Shown here in pieces: positions 1 through 5,544 of a DNA stretch of 5,544 bases (the first letter of the stretch is position 1; every line of letters begins with the position of its first letter). The stretch spans positions 1 to 5,544 of the forward strand of contig DFSK01000155.1 in the NCBI GenBank assembly GCA_002378605.1, read 5' to 3'. This DNA is from Alphaproteobacteria bacterium UBA3439. Lineage in GTDB: Bacteria; Pseudomonadota; Alphaproteobacteria; Puniceispirillales; Puniceispirillaceae. The position numbers and the translations under genes are program-made. The notes beneath the pieces were generated by a model. It did no database searches, had not been told where the DNA came from, and worked only from the letters and a program-made list of their open reading frames with translations.

Positions 1-1187
1 TCAGCTTTGACGAATTTGAATTGACCACCGTTAAACCGTTGCCGCAACGTCTGTTTTAAATCAGGTGCTACCGGATCAGGCCAGCCATCGAGCAATGATT
101 GAATTGGCAGATTATTGGCCTCAATCATGCCCTTTACACTGGCGGATGAGGCGTGAAACTGATTCACCGCGCCATTGAAAGATAATCGCCGCTGATCAGC
201 AAAATTCAATGCCGCTTTGCTAACCATTAAACTGTCACTGGGTCGGCTATAGGAAAACACCAGATCAGCCGTATCGAAAGCGGCATCGCGGCCAATGCCC
301 GGAATGCCAAGCATACCATCAACCAGCGCAACATCGGCATTAAGCTTGGTCAACAGATCGTCGGTCATCTCAAGGCCAAGATGCCCAGACAAAATGCCAA
401 TCTGACGCAAAGCAACGGGAAGCCGGTCAATATAACCGCTGATATCGGCTGTATTCAGATCAGATGCGCTCATATCAAACGCAAAAGAATCGCTTCCGGG
501 CCAGCCATCAAATGACAGGGTAAAGCTGCCCGCAGCCGCGTCATCGCTCGCTAGCCGCCGCGCCCGCAAGCTGCCAGCAACGGCGCCATCATCATCCGAG
601 GTCACATCAATATGAATATCGCCGAAAACCAGCTTTGGCAAAGCACCATTTTCATGCGAAAGGGACAGACGGTCAGTTTCAATCGCAATCGATTTCATCC
701 CGCCAAGGCGGTTTTGGATGGGGCCCGATCTTGGCTTGCCAATTTCAAGCTGGTTTGATTGTTTGGCGAGTTGATCAAGAAAAATAATGGCTGGCGAGCC
801 TGACCAGCCTGACGCTTTTTTCACCAGATCAAGCTTGATCCCGCGGAGCAAAATCGTTTCTGGCCGGCCGCCAAACAGGCTTGTCAGGCCAAAGCCAATT
901 TCGACATCTGGCAGATCGATCTGACCACGCTCAAGATTAATGACAATATTTTCCGCTACAAGCTGAAGCGGGTGGCGCGATAGCGCAAAGGTAAGCCGTG
1001 CATCGCCAACCGCGGCCGAGCCATTGCCAACCATATGCGACAATTCAGTTTCAAGAAGACGGCGAAGACCACCAGCTTGGTTCACATAAACATAACCAGC
1101 CCCGAAAATCATCGTGGCCAGCAACAAGACAGTGATAACGAAAGTCTTGAAAATGCCTATTGCGGTGAAATGTCGATCAGCAAACAC
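1..1187 (-). CDS. AsmA/YhdP-like envelope protein (DUF3971 type), N-terminal part, cut by left edge
   Basis: The minus-strand frame is open from a TAA at 1206-1208 to the left edge and gives 395 residues from a GTG start at 1185-1187. I chose GTG because AAAGGA lies 6 bases upstream; the first in-frame ATG (residue 26) falls inside the membrane segment. Seen: a short basic N-terminus, one hydrophobic helix at about residues 15-35, then a long beta-rich stretch of alternating hydrophobic and polar residues with no cysteine. Around residues 365-395 an LLDGWPDPVAPDLKQ segment followed by an N-G-G turn resembles the WP...AP...NGG pattern of DUF3971 in YhdP-type proteins. Known of the family: inner-membrane-anchored AsmA-like proteins spanning the periplasm, implicated in phospholipid transport to the outer membrane, often about 1000 residues or more, so most of the gene is probably missing here. 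It is divergent from bcp. Family membership is fairly sure; the exact role is inferred. Confidence 0.8.
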   Translation of the reverse strand, partial: MFADRHFTAIGIFKTFVITVLLLATMIFGAGYVYVNQAGGLRRLLETELSHMVGNGSAAVGDARLTFALSRHPLQLVAENIVINLERGQIDLPDVEIGFGLTSLFGGRPETILLRGIKLDLVKKASGWSGSPAIIFLDQLAKQSNQLEIGKPRSGPIQNRLGGMKSIAIETDRLSLSHENGALPKLVFGDIHIDVTSDDDGAVAGSLRARRLASDDAAAGSFTLSFDGWPGSDSFAFDMSASDLNTADISGYIDRLPVALRQIGILSGHLGLEMTDDLLTKLNADVALVDGMLGIPGIGRDAAFDTADLVFSYSRPSDSLMVSKAALNFADQRRLSFNGAVNQFHASSASVKGMIEANNLPIQSLLDGWPDPVAPDLKQTLRQRFNGGQFKFVKA

Positions 1188-1193
1188 GCCGCA

Positions 1194-1199
1194 TCCTTT
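1194..1199 (-). promoter_or_regulatory. Ribosome binding site that fixes the GTG start of the AsmA-like gene
   Basis: Read on the minus strand this is AAAGGA, separated by 6 bases from the GTG at 1187. It is the only good Shine-Dalgarno match near the N-terminus and places the start just before the membrane anchor, which supports a GTG rather than an ATG start. Confidence 0.65.
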
Positions 1200-1264
1200 A
1201 TCGCTTTAAATGTTGATTTTGTTTACCATGCCAAATACCGGCTGTCTTGCGATCTGGCAGAAAA

Positions 1265-1292
1265 ATATTATCTATCATTGATAAGAACTCAA
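1265..1292 (-). promoter_or_regulatory. Candidate sigma70-type promoter for the AsmA-like gene
   Basis: On the minus strand TTGAGT (1287-1292) and TAATAT (1265-1270) are separated by 16 bases; each matches 4 of 6 consensus positions. Transcription would begin near 1258 and leave a leader of roughly 70 bases before the GTG at 1187. The 11-base palindrome at 1273-1283 lies inside the spacer. The call is by eye only, in an AT-rich stretch where chance matches are common. Confidence 0.4.
1273..1283. repeat. 11-base palindrome in the divergent promoter region (possible operator)
   Basis: TATCA-T-TGATA is a perfect 5-base inverted repeat around a single central base. It sits within the spacer of the candidate minus-strand promoter and about 70 bases upstream of bcp. 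The heptamer CTATCAT that starts it (1272-1278) recurs at 1310-1316. A regulator site is possible, but the palindrome is short and I do not recognise it as the site of a known regulator. Confidence 0.3.
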
Positions 1293-1310
1293 TTAACAAA
1301 CAAAGCGCGC

Positions 1311-1316
1311 TATCAT
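1311..1316 (+). promoter_or_regulatory. Possible -10 element for bcp
   Basis: TATCAT matches the -10 consensus at 5 of 6 positions and lies 32 bases before the bcp ATG, a reasonable distance for a short leader. No convincing -35 hexamer is found at 15 to 18 bases upstream, so the promoter would be weak, activator-dependent or located elsewhere. Confidence 0.25.
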
Positions 1317-1336
1317 CTCAGCGCCAATGCAAATGA

Positions 1337-1342
1337 TTAGGA
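1337..1342 (+). promoter_or_regulatory. Ribosome binding site of bcp
   Basis: TTAGGA lies 6 bases before the ATG at 1349 and supports that start. Confidence 0.6.
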
Positions 1343-1348
1343 CATTTT

Positions 1349-1807
1349 ATGCTTGCGATTGGTGATCATGCCCCCACCTTGTCGATTCCAACCGATACCG
1401 ACATGTTTTCATTAGCCGAACAAGGTGGCAAAAAAGTGGTCATTTTCTTTTTTCCGCGCGCCGACACCCCCGGCTGCACCAAAGAAGCCGAGCAATTTTC
1501 CGCCCTTCAAGATGAATTTACCGCGCAAGATACCGTCGTTATTGGTGTTTCCAAAGACAAACCAGCCAAACAGGCAAAATTTCGCGCCAAATATGGTCTG
1601 ACTTGTCTATTGGGCGCCGATCACGAAACCAGCTTTTGCGAGGAATTTGGCGTTTGGGTTGAAAAATCAATGTATGGCAAAACATATATGGGCATTCAAC
1701 GTGCCAGTTTTATCATCGGCAGTGACGGCAAAATTGTCGCCATATGGCCAAAGGTAAAGGTTGCCGGTCATGCAGCCGATGTTCTGGAGACACTGAAAGC
1801 GCTTTAA
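1349..1807 (+). CDS. bcp: Bcp/PrxQ-type thiol peroxidase (peroxiredoxin)
   Basis: Encodes a 152-residue cytoplasmic peroxiredoxin, close to the usual Bcp length. The thioredoxin-like fold covers the whole chain. The peroxidatic cysteine is C43 in the TPGCT motif (T40, C43), preceded by a hydrophobic strand ending FFFPRAD; the conserved active-site arginine is probably R118 in GIQRASF. Enzymes of this family reduce hydrogen peroxide and organic hydroperoxides using thiol reductants such as thioredoxin. Oddity: the resolving cysteine found five residues after the peroxidatic one in E. coli Bcp is replaced by E48. The other cysteines, C86 and C97, do not sit where I expect the alternative helix alpha-3 resolving cysteine (R79 appears to be there). 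It may therefore work as a 1-Cys enzyme or use an unusual partner cysteine. A good Shine-Dalgarno precedes the ATG, and the DUF455 gene starts 2 bases after the TAA stop, so the two are probably co-transcribed. Confidence 0.93.
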   Translation: MLAIGDHAPTLSIPTDTDMFSLAEQGGKKVVIFFFPRADTPGCTKEAEQFSALQDEFTAQDTVVIGVSKDKPAKQAKFRAKYGLTCLLGADHETSFCEEFGVWVEKSMYGKTYMGIQRASFIIGSDGKIVAIWPKVKVAGHAADVLETLKAL

Positions 1808-1809
1808 CC

Positions 1810-2658
1810 ATGCCAGACACATCAAAGAAAACGCTTAGCGGCGCAATATGTGAAGTGCTTGGCATTTCTGACGCGCGGCAAAAAGCTACCGCAACGCGCC
1901 ATCTTGTCGCCATGTGGAAAGACGCCGCGCTTGCGCTTGGTAACCAGCCGCCGCCTGATCGACCGGGCCGCCCTGAACGCCCATTATTGCGTCCACCGCG
2001 TGAGGTGCCGCGGCGACGGATCACTCAATCTGCACCGGGCCGGATTGCGCTTCTTCACGCCATTGCCCATATCGAATTAAATGCGGTTGATCTGGCGCTG
2101 GATATGGCCTGCCGGTTTACCAAGACGCATCTTCCTGTGGATTTTTATCATGATTGGCTTGGCGTTGCCGATGACGAGGCACGGCATTTTCTGATGCTAA
2201 GTGACCGGCTTGCCGATCTGGGGGCGGCTTATGGCGATTTGCCAGCCCATGACGGCCTATGGCAAGCCGCTGACGCCACCAAACATGATCTTTTGGCGCG
2301 GCTGGCGATTGCACCGCTTGTGCTTGAGGCGCGGGGGCTTGATGTTACGCCGACGATGATCGACCGGTTAAAATCGGTTAATGATGCGGAAACAGCAACG
2401 GCGCTTGGCATCATCATGACCGATGAAATTACGCATGTATCAGTTGGAAAACGCTGGTTCGATTATATGTGCGGCATGGATCGCCTTGATCCGGTCAGCA
2501 CATGGCACAGCCTTGTTAAACGTTATTTTCACGGCGATTTAAAACCGCCATTTAATATTGCTGCACGCAATGCTGCCCGTTTTTCAGCGGCCTTTTATGG
2601 CCCGCTTGCCACGCGTGATGATTTGGTGGCGTCACCCGAAAAAAGGCCAGACGCCTAG
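1810..2658 (+). CDS. DUF455 family ferritin-like protein, probably di-iron binding
   Basis: Encodes 282 residues. The frame is open further upstream (ATG at 1744), but that start would overlap bcp by 64 bases; ATG 1810, 2 bases after the bcp stop, fits better, with only a weak Shine-Dalgarno (GAAAG). Residues 47-70 form a basic, proline-rich linker ending PPREVPRRR, typical of DUF455. The helical core carries the classic four-helix ferritin ligand order: E89 (in HIE), E123-x-x-H126 (in DDEARHF), E173 (in VLEARG) and E206-x-x-H209 (in TDEITHV). The stretches GDLPAHDGLW and PLVLEARGLDV are strong family signatures. No signal peptide or membrane segment is visible, so it is probably cytoplasmic. 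The family's biochemical function is not established to my knowledge; a resemblance to MiaE-like tRNA hydroxylase ferritins is often noted. Pairing with bcp suggests, without proving, a role in peroxide or iron handling. Its TAG stop overlaps the convergent prfB stop. Confidence 0.88.
   Translation: MPDTSKKTLSGAICEVLGISDARQKATATRHLVAMWKDAALALGNQPPPDRPGRPERPLLRPPREVPRRRITQSAPGRIALLHAIAHIELNAVDLALDMACRFTKTHLPVDFYHDWLGVADDEARHFLMLSDRLADLGAAYGDLPAHDGLWQAADATKHDLLARLAIAPLVLEARGLDVTPTMIDRLKSVNDAETATALGIIMTDEITHVSVGKRWFDYMCGMDRLDPVSTWHSLVKRYFHGDLKPPFNIAARNAARFSAAFYGPLATRDDLVASPEKRPDA
2655..2658. other. Shared CTAG: overlapping stop codons of convergent genes
   Basis: The palindrome CTAG supplies TAG to the ferritin-like gene (2656-2658, plus strand) and TAG to prfB (2655-2657, minus strand). 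The coding regions overlap by 4 bases tail to tail, which leaves no room for an intergenic terminator, so transcripts must run into the opposing gene or stop within it. I saw no clear hairpin with a T-run near either stop. Confidence 0.95.
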
Positions 2659-3761
2659 CGTTGATTGCCAACACGCGCGGCAAGGCTGGCCTCAATGAAA
2701 TCATCAAGATCGCCGTCAAGAACGCCCTGCGCATTTCCCTTTTCAACATTGGTCCGCAAATCCTTTACCATCTGATAAGGATGCAGAACATAAGACCGGA
2801 TCTGGTTTCCCCAGCCGATATCGGTTTTGCTTGATGCCGCATCATTCGCCGCATCTTCACGGCGTTGCAGTTCCAATTCGTAAAGGCGGGCTTTTAGCAT
2901 GTTAAAGGCGGTCGCCCGATTACGATGCTGCGAGCGATCATTTTGACATTGAACGACAATATTTGTTGGCAAATGGGTGATGCGGATCGCTGAGTCAGTT
3001 TTGTTTACATGCTGCCCACCGGCACCTGATGCACGGTAAGTATCAATCCGCAGATCCTTATCTTCGATTTCAATTTCAATATTGTCATCAACAACCGGAT
3101 AGACCCAAACGCTGGCAAAGCTCGTATGGCGACGCGCCGAGCTATCAAAAGGTGAGATGCGAACCAAACGGTGAACACCTGATTCAGTTTTCATCCAGCC
3201 ATAGGCATTTTCACCGTCAATCCGCATGGTAACTGATTTGATACCAGCTTCTTCACCAGCGCTTTCTTCGATGATTTGCAGTTTGAAACCACGCGCCTCA
3301 CTCCACCGGCTATACATGCGCATCAGCATCAAAGCCCAATCCTGTGCTTCGGTTCCACCAGCACCAGCATGAACTTCGATAAAACAGTCATTCGCATCAG
3401 CTTCGCCCGATAACAGGCTTTCAAGCTGGCGTTTTTCGGCAATCGCCACAAGTTTGGTTAATGAAGCTTCAGCATCATCAATAATTTCATCATCACCTTC
3501 GGCCGCGCCAAGCTCGAGCAACTCAATCGCATCATCCATTTCTAATTGAAGCGCATCAATAACTGCCAACTGACGTTCAAGACGGTTTTTTTCGCGCATG
3601 GTTTCTTGCGCGCTGGCCTGATCATTCCAGAAATCACCATCAGAAATAATCGTTTCAAGGCTGGCAAGCTGTGCCTTGGCATCATCATATTTGACATGTT
3701 TGCAAAGCAAATCGATTGCCGTTTTGATAATGTCAATTTTTGCTGTGGTTTCGGCCTGCAT
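2655..3761 (-). CDS. prfB: Peptide chain release factor 2 (RF2)
   Basis: Complete 368-residue RF2, close in length to E. coli RF2 (365). It recognises UGA and UAA in the ribosomal A site and triggers hydrolysis of peptidyl-tRNA. Seen: an N-terminal helical domain (about 1-110), the acidic HAGAGGTEAQDWA segment (131-143), the SPF codon-recognition tripeptide at 203-205 that separates RF2 from RF1, and the catalytic GGQ at 248-250 in RASGAGGQHVN. A244 stands where E. coli K-12 has its unusual Thr246. The C-terminal DIGWGNQIRSYVLHPYQ stretch is also typical. The gene is one uninterrupted frame: around residues 22-26 (H-V-K-Y-D), where many bacteria have CTT TGA C, it reads GTC AAA, so there is no autoregulatory +1 frameshift. 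An in-frame TGA lies 6 bases before the ATG, so the start cannot be further upstream; the Shine-Dalgarno is weak. It lies 106 bases downstream of mrcA. The stop is TAG, a codon read by RF1. Confidence 0.97.
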   Translation of the reverse strand: MQAETTAKIDIIKTAIDLLCKHVKYDDAKAQLASLETIISDGDFWNDQASAQETMREKNRLERQLAVIDALQLEMDDAIELLELGAAEGDDEIIDDAEASLTKLVAIAEKRQLESLLSGEADANDCFIEVHAGAGGTEAQDWALMLMRMYSRWSEARGFKLQIIEESAGEEAGIKSVTMRIDGENAYGWMKTESGVHRLVRISPFDSSARRHTSFASVWVYPVVDDNIEIEIEDKDLRIDTYRASGAGGQHVNKTDSAIRITHLPTNIVVQCQNDRSQHRNRATAFNMLKARLYELELQRREDAANDAASSKTDIGWGNQIRSYVLHPYQMVKDLRTNVEKGNAQGVLDGDLDDFIEASLAARVGNQR

Positions 3762-3828
3762 GAGTCAAGAGTCCAGCCTGCAATGAACGGAATGGATGAT
3801 GCTTGTACCTAACGCGAGGGGGGGTATT

Positions 3829-3860
3829 GTGGCAAGCCTCAATTATGATCTGGTGGCAAG
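3829..3860. repeat. Pair of 8-base direct repeats in the mrcA-prfB gap
   Basis: GTGGCAAG occurs at 3829-3836 and again at 3853-3860, 24 bases apart, in the 106-base gap between mrcA and prfB; a run of seven G (3818-3824) lies beside them. On the minus strand this reads CTTGCCAC twice, then C7. No rho-independent hairpin with a T-run is visible in the gap, and no convincing prfB promoter, so read-through from mrcA is likely. The repeat is short enough to be chance. Confidence 0.3.
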
Positions 3861-3867
3861 ATGGCGC

Positions 3868-5544
3868 CTAGTAAAGCCCCTGTGTCGCCAATGTTCCGTC
3901 TGTTGTCGTCGCCTGACCATCCATGCCAGGGGCAACATCAATCAACACCCCACCTGGCCGCTGGCCTGGTTTAAAAATTTCCAAAATAGCCTGCTGGTCT
4001 TTTGGCAGAACGCGCTCGCCCGTTTCGGCATGAACCGGAATGACCTGAATGTCATTTGGCCGCCGGAACGGAATGACCGGCTTATCAATTTGCGACCGCA
4101 TCAAAAAATCACCAAAAATCGGCACCGCCACCGTTGAGCCCGTTTCACGTTTGCCAAGTGGGCGCGGCCGGTCATAGCCAATAAAGACGCCAATCGCCAA
4201 ATCGGGCGTAAAGCCAATAAACCAGCCATTTGTGTTATCATTGGTGGTACCAGTCTTGCCAGCGACAACCAGATCCAGATCATTGATCGACCGGCCGGTA
4301 CCGCGTTTGATGACACCTTCCAGCATCGACACCATCTGAAAGGCCGATGCCGGATCAGTTAGCTGTTCACGCACATCCGGCAATGTCGGGATTGGTTGAT
4401 TTGACCAGCCATCCGGCGCCACACAGGAACCACATTCACGCGCGTCATGGCGGTAAATCGTTTTGCCGTGGCGATCTTGAATCCGGTCAATCAGGCTTGG
4501 GGTAATTTTCCGGCCCCCATTCACAAGCATGCCATAGGCAGATGTCAGTCGAAGCAACGTCGTTTCGCCAGCGCCAAGCGACATTGATAAAAATGGTGGC
4601 AAATCATCGTTCAGGCCAAAGCGTTTTGCATATTCTTGAACCCGATCCATGCCAATTGTCATCGCCAAGCGTGCAGTCATCAAATTTCGTGACTTTTCGA
4701 TACCAACCCGCATGATCGAGGGGCCATAGAAACGTTTGGTATAGTTTGCCGGTTTCCATTTCGGTTTGCCCGGCCCCTGATCCACCACCAATGGCGCATC
4801 AAGAATGCGCGTTGTCGGGCTATAGCCAGCATCAAGCGCAGCAAGATAGACAAAAGGTTTAAATGCTGATCCGGGCTGGCGCACCGCTTGAACGGCGCGG
4901 TTAAATTCTGATTCAGCGTAATTATAGCCGCCACTCATCGCCAATAAACGGCCGGTATGCGGGTCAAGCGCAACAATGGCACCTTCAACATCTGGGCGCT
5001 GTCCCAATGCAAAATGATTCGGCTCTGGTTCGAAATCATTACGGATCAAATCTGGCGTAAAGCCGGGCGGCTGGACAATGACAATGTCATTTTTGGACAG
5101 GGCTTTGCGCAAATCGCGCAAGGGCGGTGGCCGCACGCCGTCATCACGGCGCGGCGGATAGGCCCAAAAAGCAAGCTCAAACGGGATCATCGCATTGCGG
5201 CCATCCACATATATTTCAGCGCGACGCGGCCCAACTTTTGTCACCAGCGCGGCAAAATGGTTCGGGCGTAACTTTGCTGTTTGCGCGGCAAGCACCTTGT
5301 CGATATCAGCCCCTTGCGGCATCACGCCAAGCGGGCCGCGCCAGCCTTGCCGCCGATCCAATGCTTCTAATCCACGTTCAAGCGCATTATCGGCAATTTG
5401 CTGTAAATAGGGATCAAGCGTCGTGCGAACCGATAAACCACCATCATAAAGCGATGTCTCACCAAACCGGCTAATCAACTGGCGACGCACTTCTTCGGTG
5501 AAATAAGGCGCTTCGGCAGCGTCAAATCCGCTTTGTCCGATCAT
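3868..5544 (-). CDS. mrcA: Class A penicillin-binding protein 1A, C-terminal part, cut by right edge
   Basis: The frame runs open to the right edge and gives 558 residues; the Met encoded at 5542-5544 is best read as internal, because class A PBPs are about 750-850 residues and the membrane anchor and glycosyltransferase domain are missing here. Numbering from that Met: GGLSVRTTLDPYLQ (35-48) leads into the transpeptidase half; about 65-180 resembles the OB-like insert of PBP1A (PCB_OB), including YVDGRNAMIPFELAFWA. The penicillin-binding motifs are all present: S226-A-F-K229 with the acylated serine, S285-R-N287, and K430-T-G-T433. The enzyme polymerises and cross-links peptidoglycan on the periplasmic face of the inner membrane. 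A CxxC (C371, C374) lies between the second and third motifs; these are the only cysteines and may form a disulfide. The last 75 residues or so form a proline- and glycine-rich tail. The stop is TAG; prfB follows in the same direction. Confidence 0.95.
   Translation of the reverse strand: MIGQSGFDAAEAPYFTEEVRRQLISRFGETSLYDGGLSVRTTLDPYLQQIADNALERGLEALDRRQGWRGPLGVMPQGADIDKVLAAQTAKLRPNHFAALVTKVGPRRAEIYVDGRNAMIPFELAFWAYPPRRDDGVRPPPLRDLRKALSKNDIVIVQPPGFTPDLIRNDFEPEPNHFALGQRPDVEGAIVALDPHTGRLLAMSGGYNYAESEFNRAVQAVRQPGSAFKPFVYLAALDAGYSPTTRILDAPLVVDQGPGKPKWKPANYTKRFYGPSIMRVGIEKSRNLMTARLAMTIGMDRVQEYAKRFGLNDDLPPFLSMSLGAGETTLLRLTSAYGMLVNGGRKITPSLIDRIQDRHGKTIYRHDARECGSCVAPDGWSNQPIPTLPDVREQLTDPASAFQMVSMLEGVIKRGTGRSINDLDLVVAGKTGTTNDNTNGWFIGFTPDLAIGVFIGYDRPRPLGKRETGSTVAVPIFGDFLMRSQIDKPVIPFRRPNDIQVIPVHAETGERVLPKDQQAILEIFKPGQRPGGVLIDVAPGMDGQATTTDGTLATQGLY

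Noticed and set aside
1247..1278. TTGCGA ... TATCAT as a bcp promoter
   Set aside because: The spacer is 20 bases, too long for a standard sigma70 promoter, and other pairings in this stretch are no better.
1035..1340. Plus-strand open frame of 101 codons
   Set aside because: It lies codon-aligned opposite the AsmA-like gene and then across the divergent intergenic region; the peptide is of low complexity, resembles no family I know, and has no good ribosome binding site.
1744..1809. Upstream ATG extension of the ferritin-like gene
   Set aside because: It would overlap bcp by 64 bases and add a cysteine-rich, unrelated-looking stretch that translates the bcp C-terminus in another frame; family homology starts after 1810.
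3796..4137. Plus-strand open frame of 113 codons opposite mrcA
   Set aside because: Antisense shadow of the PBP1A C-terminal region, with no recognisable domain.
5127..5474. Plus-strand open frame of 115 codons opposite mrcA, with two overlapping companions
   Set aside because: Antisense to a clear PBP1A coding region; its composition reflects the complementary codons and shows no family features.
5542..5544. Met at the right edge as the true start of mrcA
   Set aside because: The protein would lack the membrane anchor and glycosyltransferase domain typical of PBP1A; the frame is simply open to the window edge.

Overview
The window looks like ordinary chromosomal DNA from an alphaproteobacterium. 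The evidence is a PBP1A gene followed directly by prfB, an RF2 gene without the usual programmed frameshift, and a bcp gene next to a DUF455 ferritin-like gene; these arrangements are familiar in that class. Base composition is intermediate rather than GC-rich, with no tract that stands out. A marine lineage such as SAR116/Puniceispirillales would fit, but that is a guess from general protein flavour and cannot be proven from this sequence.

Layout: (1) Positions 1-1187, minus strand, hold the N-terminal 395 residues of an AsmA/YhdP-like envelope protein (DUF3971 type); its 3' end lies beyond the left edge. (2) Positions 1188-1348 are a 161-base divergent intergenic region with a plausible minus-strand promoter, ribosome binding sites for both flanking genes and a small palindrome. 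(3) Positions 1349-2658, plus strand, form a two-gene unit: a Bcp/PrxQ peroxiredoxin and, 2 bases later, a DUF455 ferritin-like protein with a complete set of candidate di-iron ligands. (4) Positions 2655-3761, minus strand, hold complete prfB (peptide chain release factor 2). Its stop codon overlaps the convergent ferritin-like gene in a shared CTAG. (5) Positions 3762-3867 are a short gap. (6) Positions 3868-5544, minus strand, hold the C-terminal 558 residues of a class A penicillin-binding protein (PBP1A); its start lies beyond the right edge.

The genes fall into three functional themes: envelope biogenesis (AsmA-like protein, PBP1A), peroxide or iron handling (Bcp plus ferritin-like protein) and translation termination (RF2). 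mrcA and prfB are probably transcribed in the same direction, perhaps together. I found no mobile element, CRISPR array, tRNA or rRNA gene, toxin-antitoxin pair or phage gene, and nothing that amounts to a new multi-gene system. The points most worth a second look are the bcp/ferritin-like pair, the unusual cysteine layout of Bcp, the shared CTAG stop and the palindrome in the divergent promoter region.
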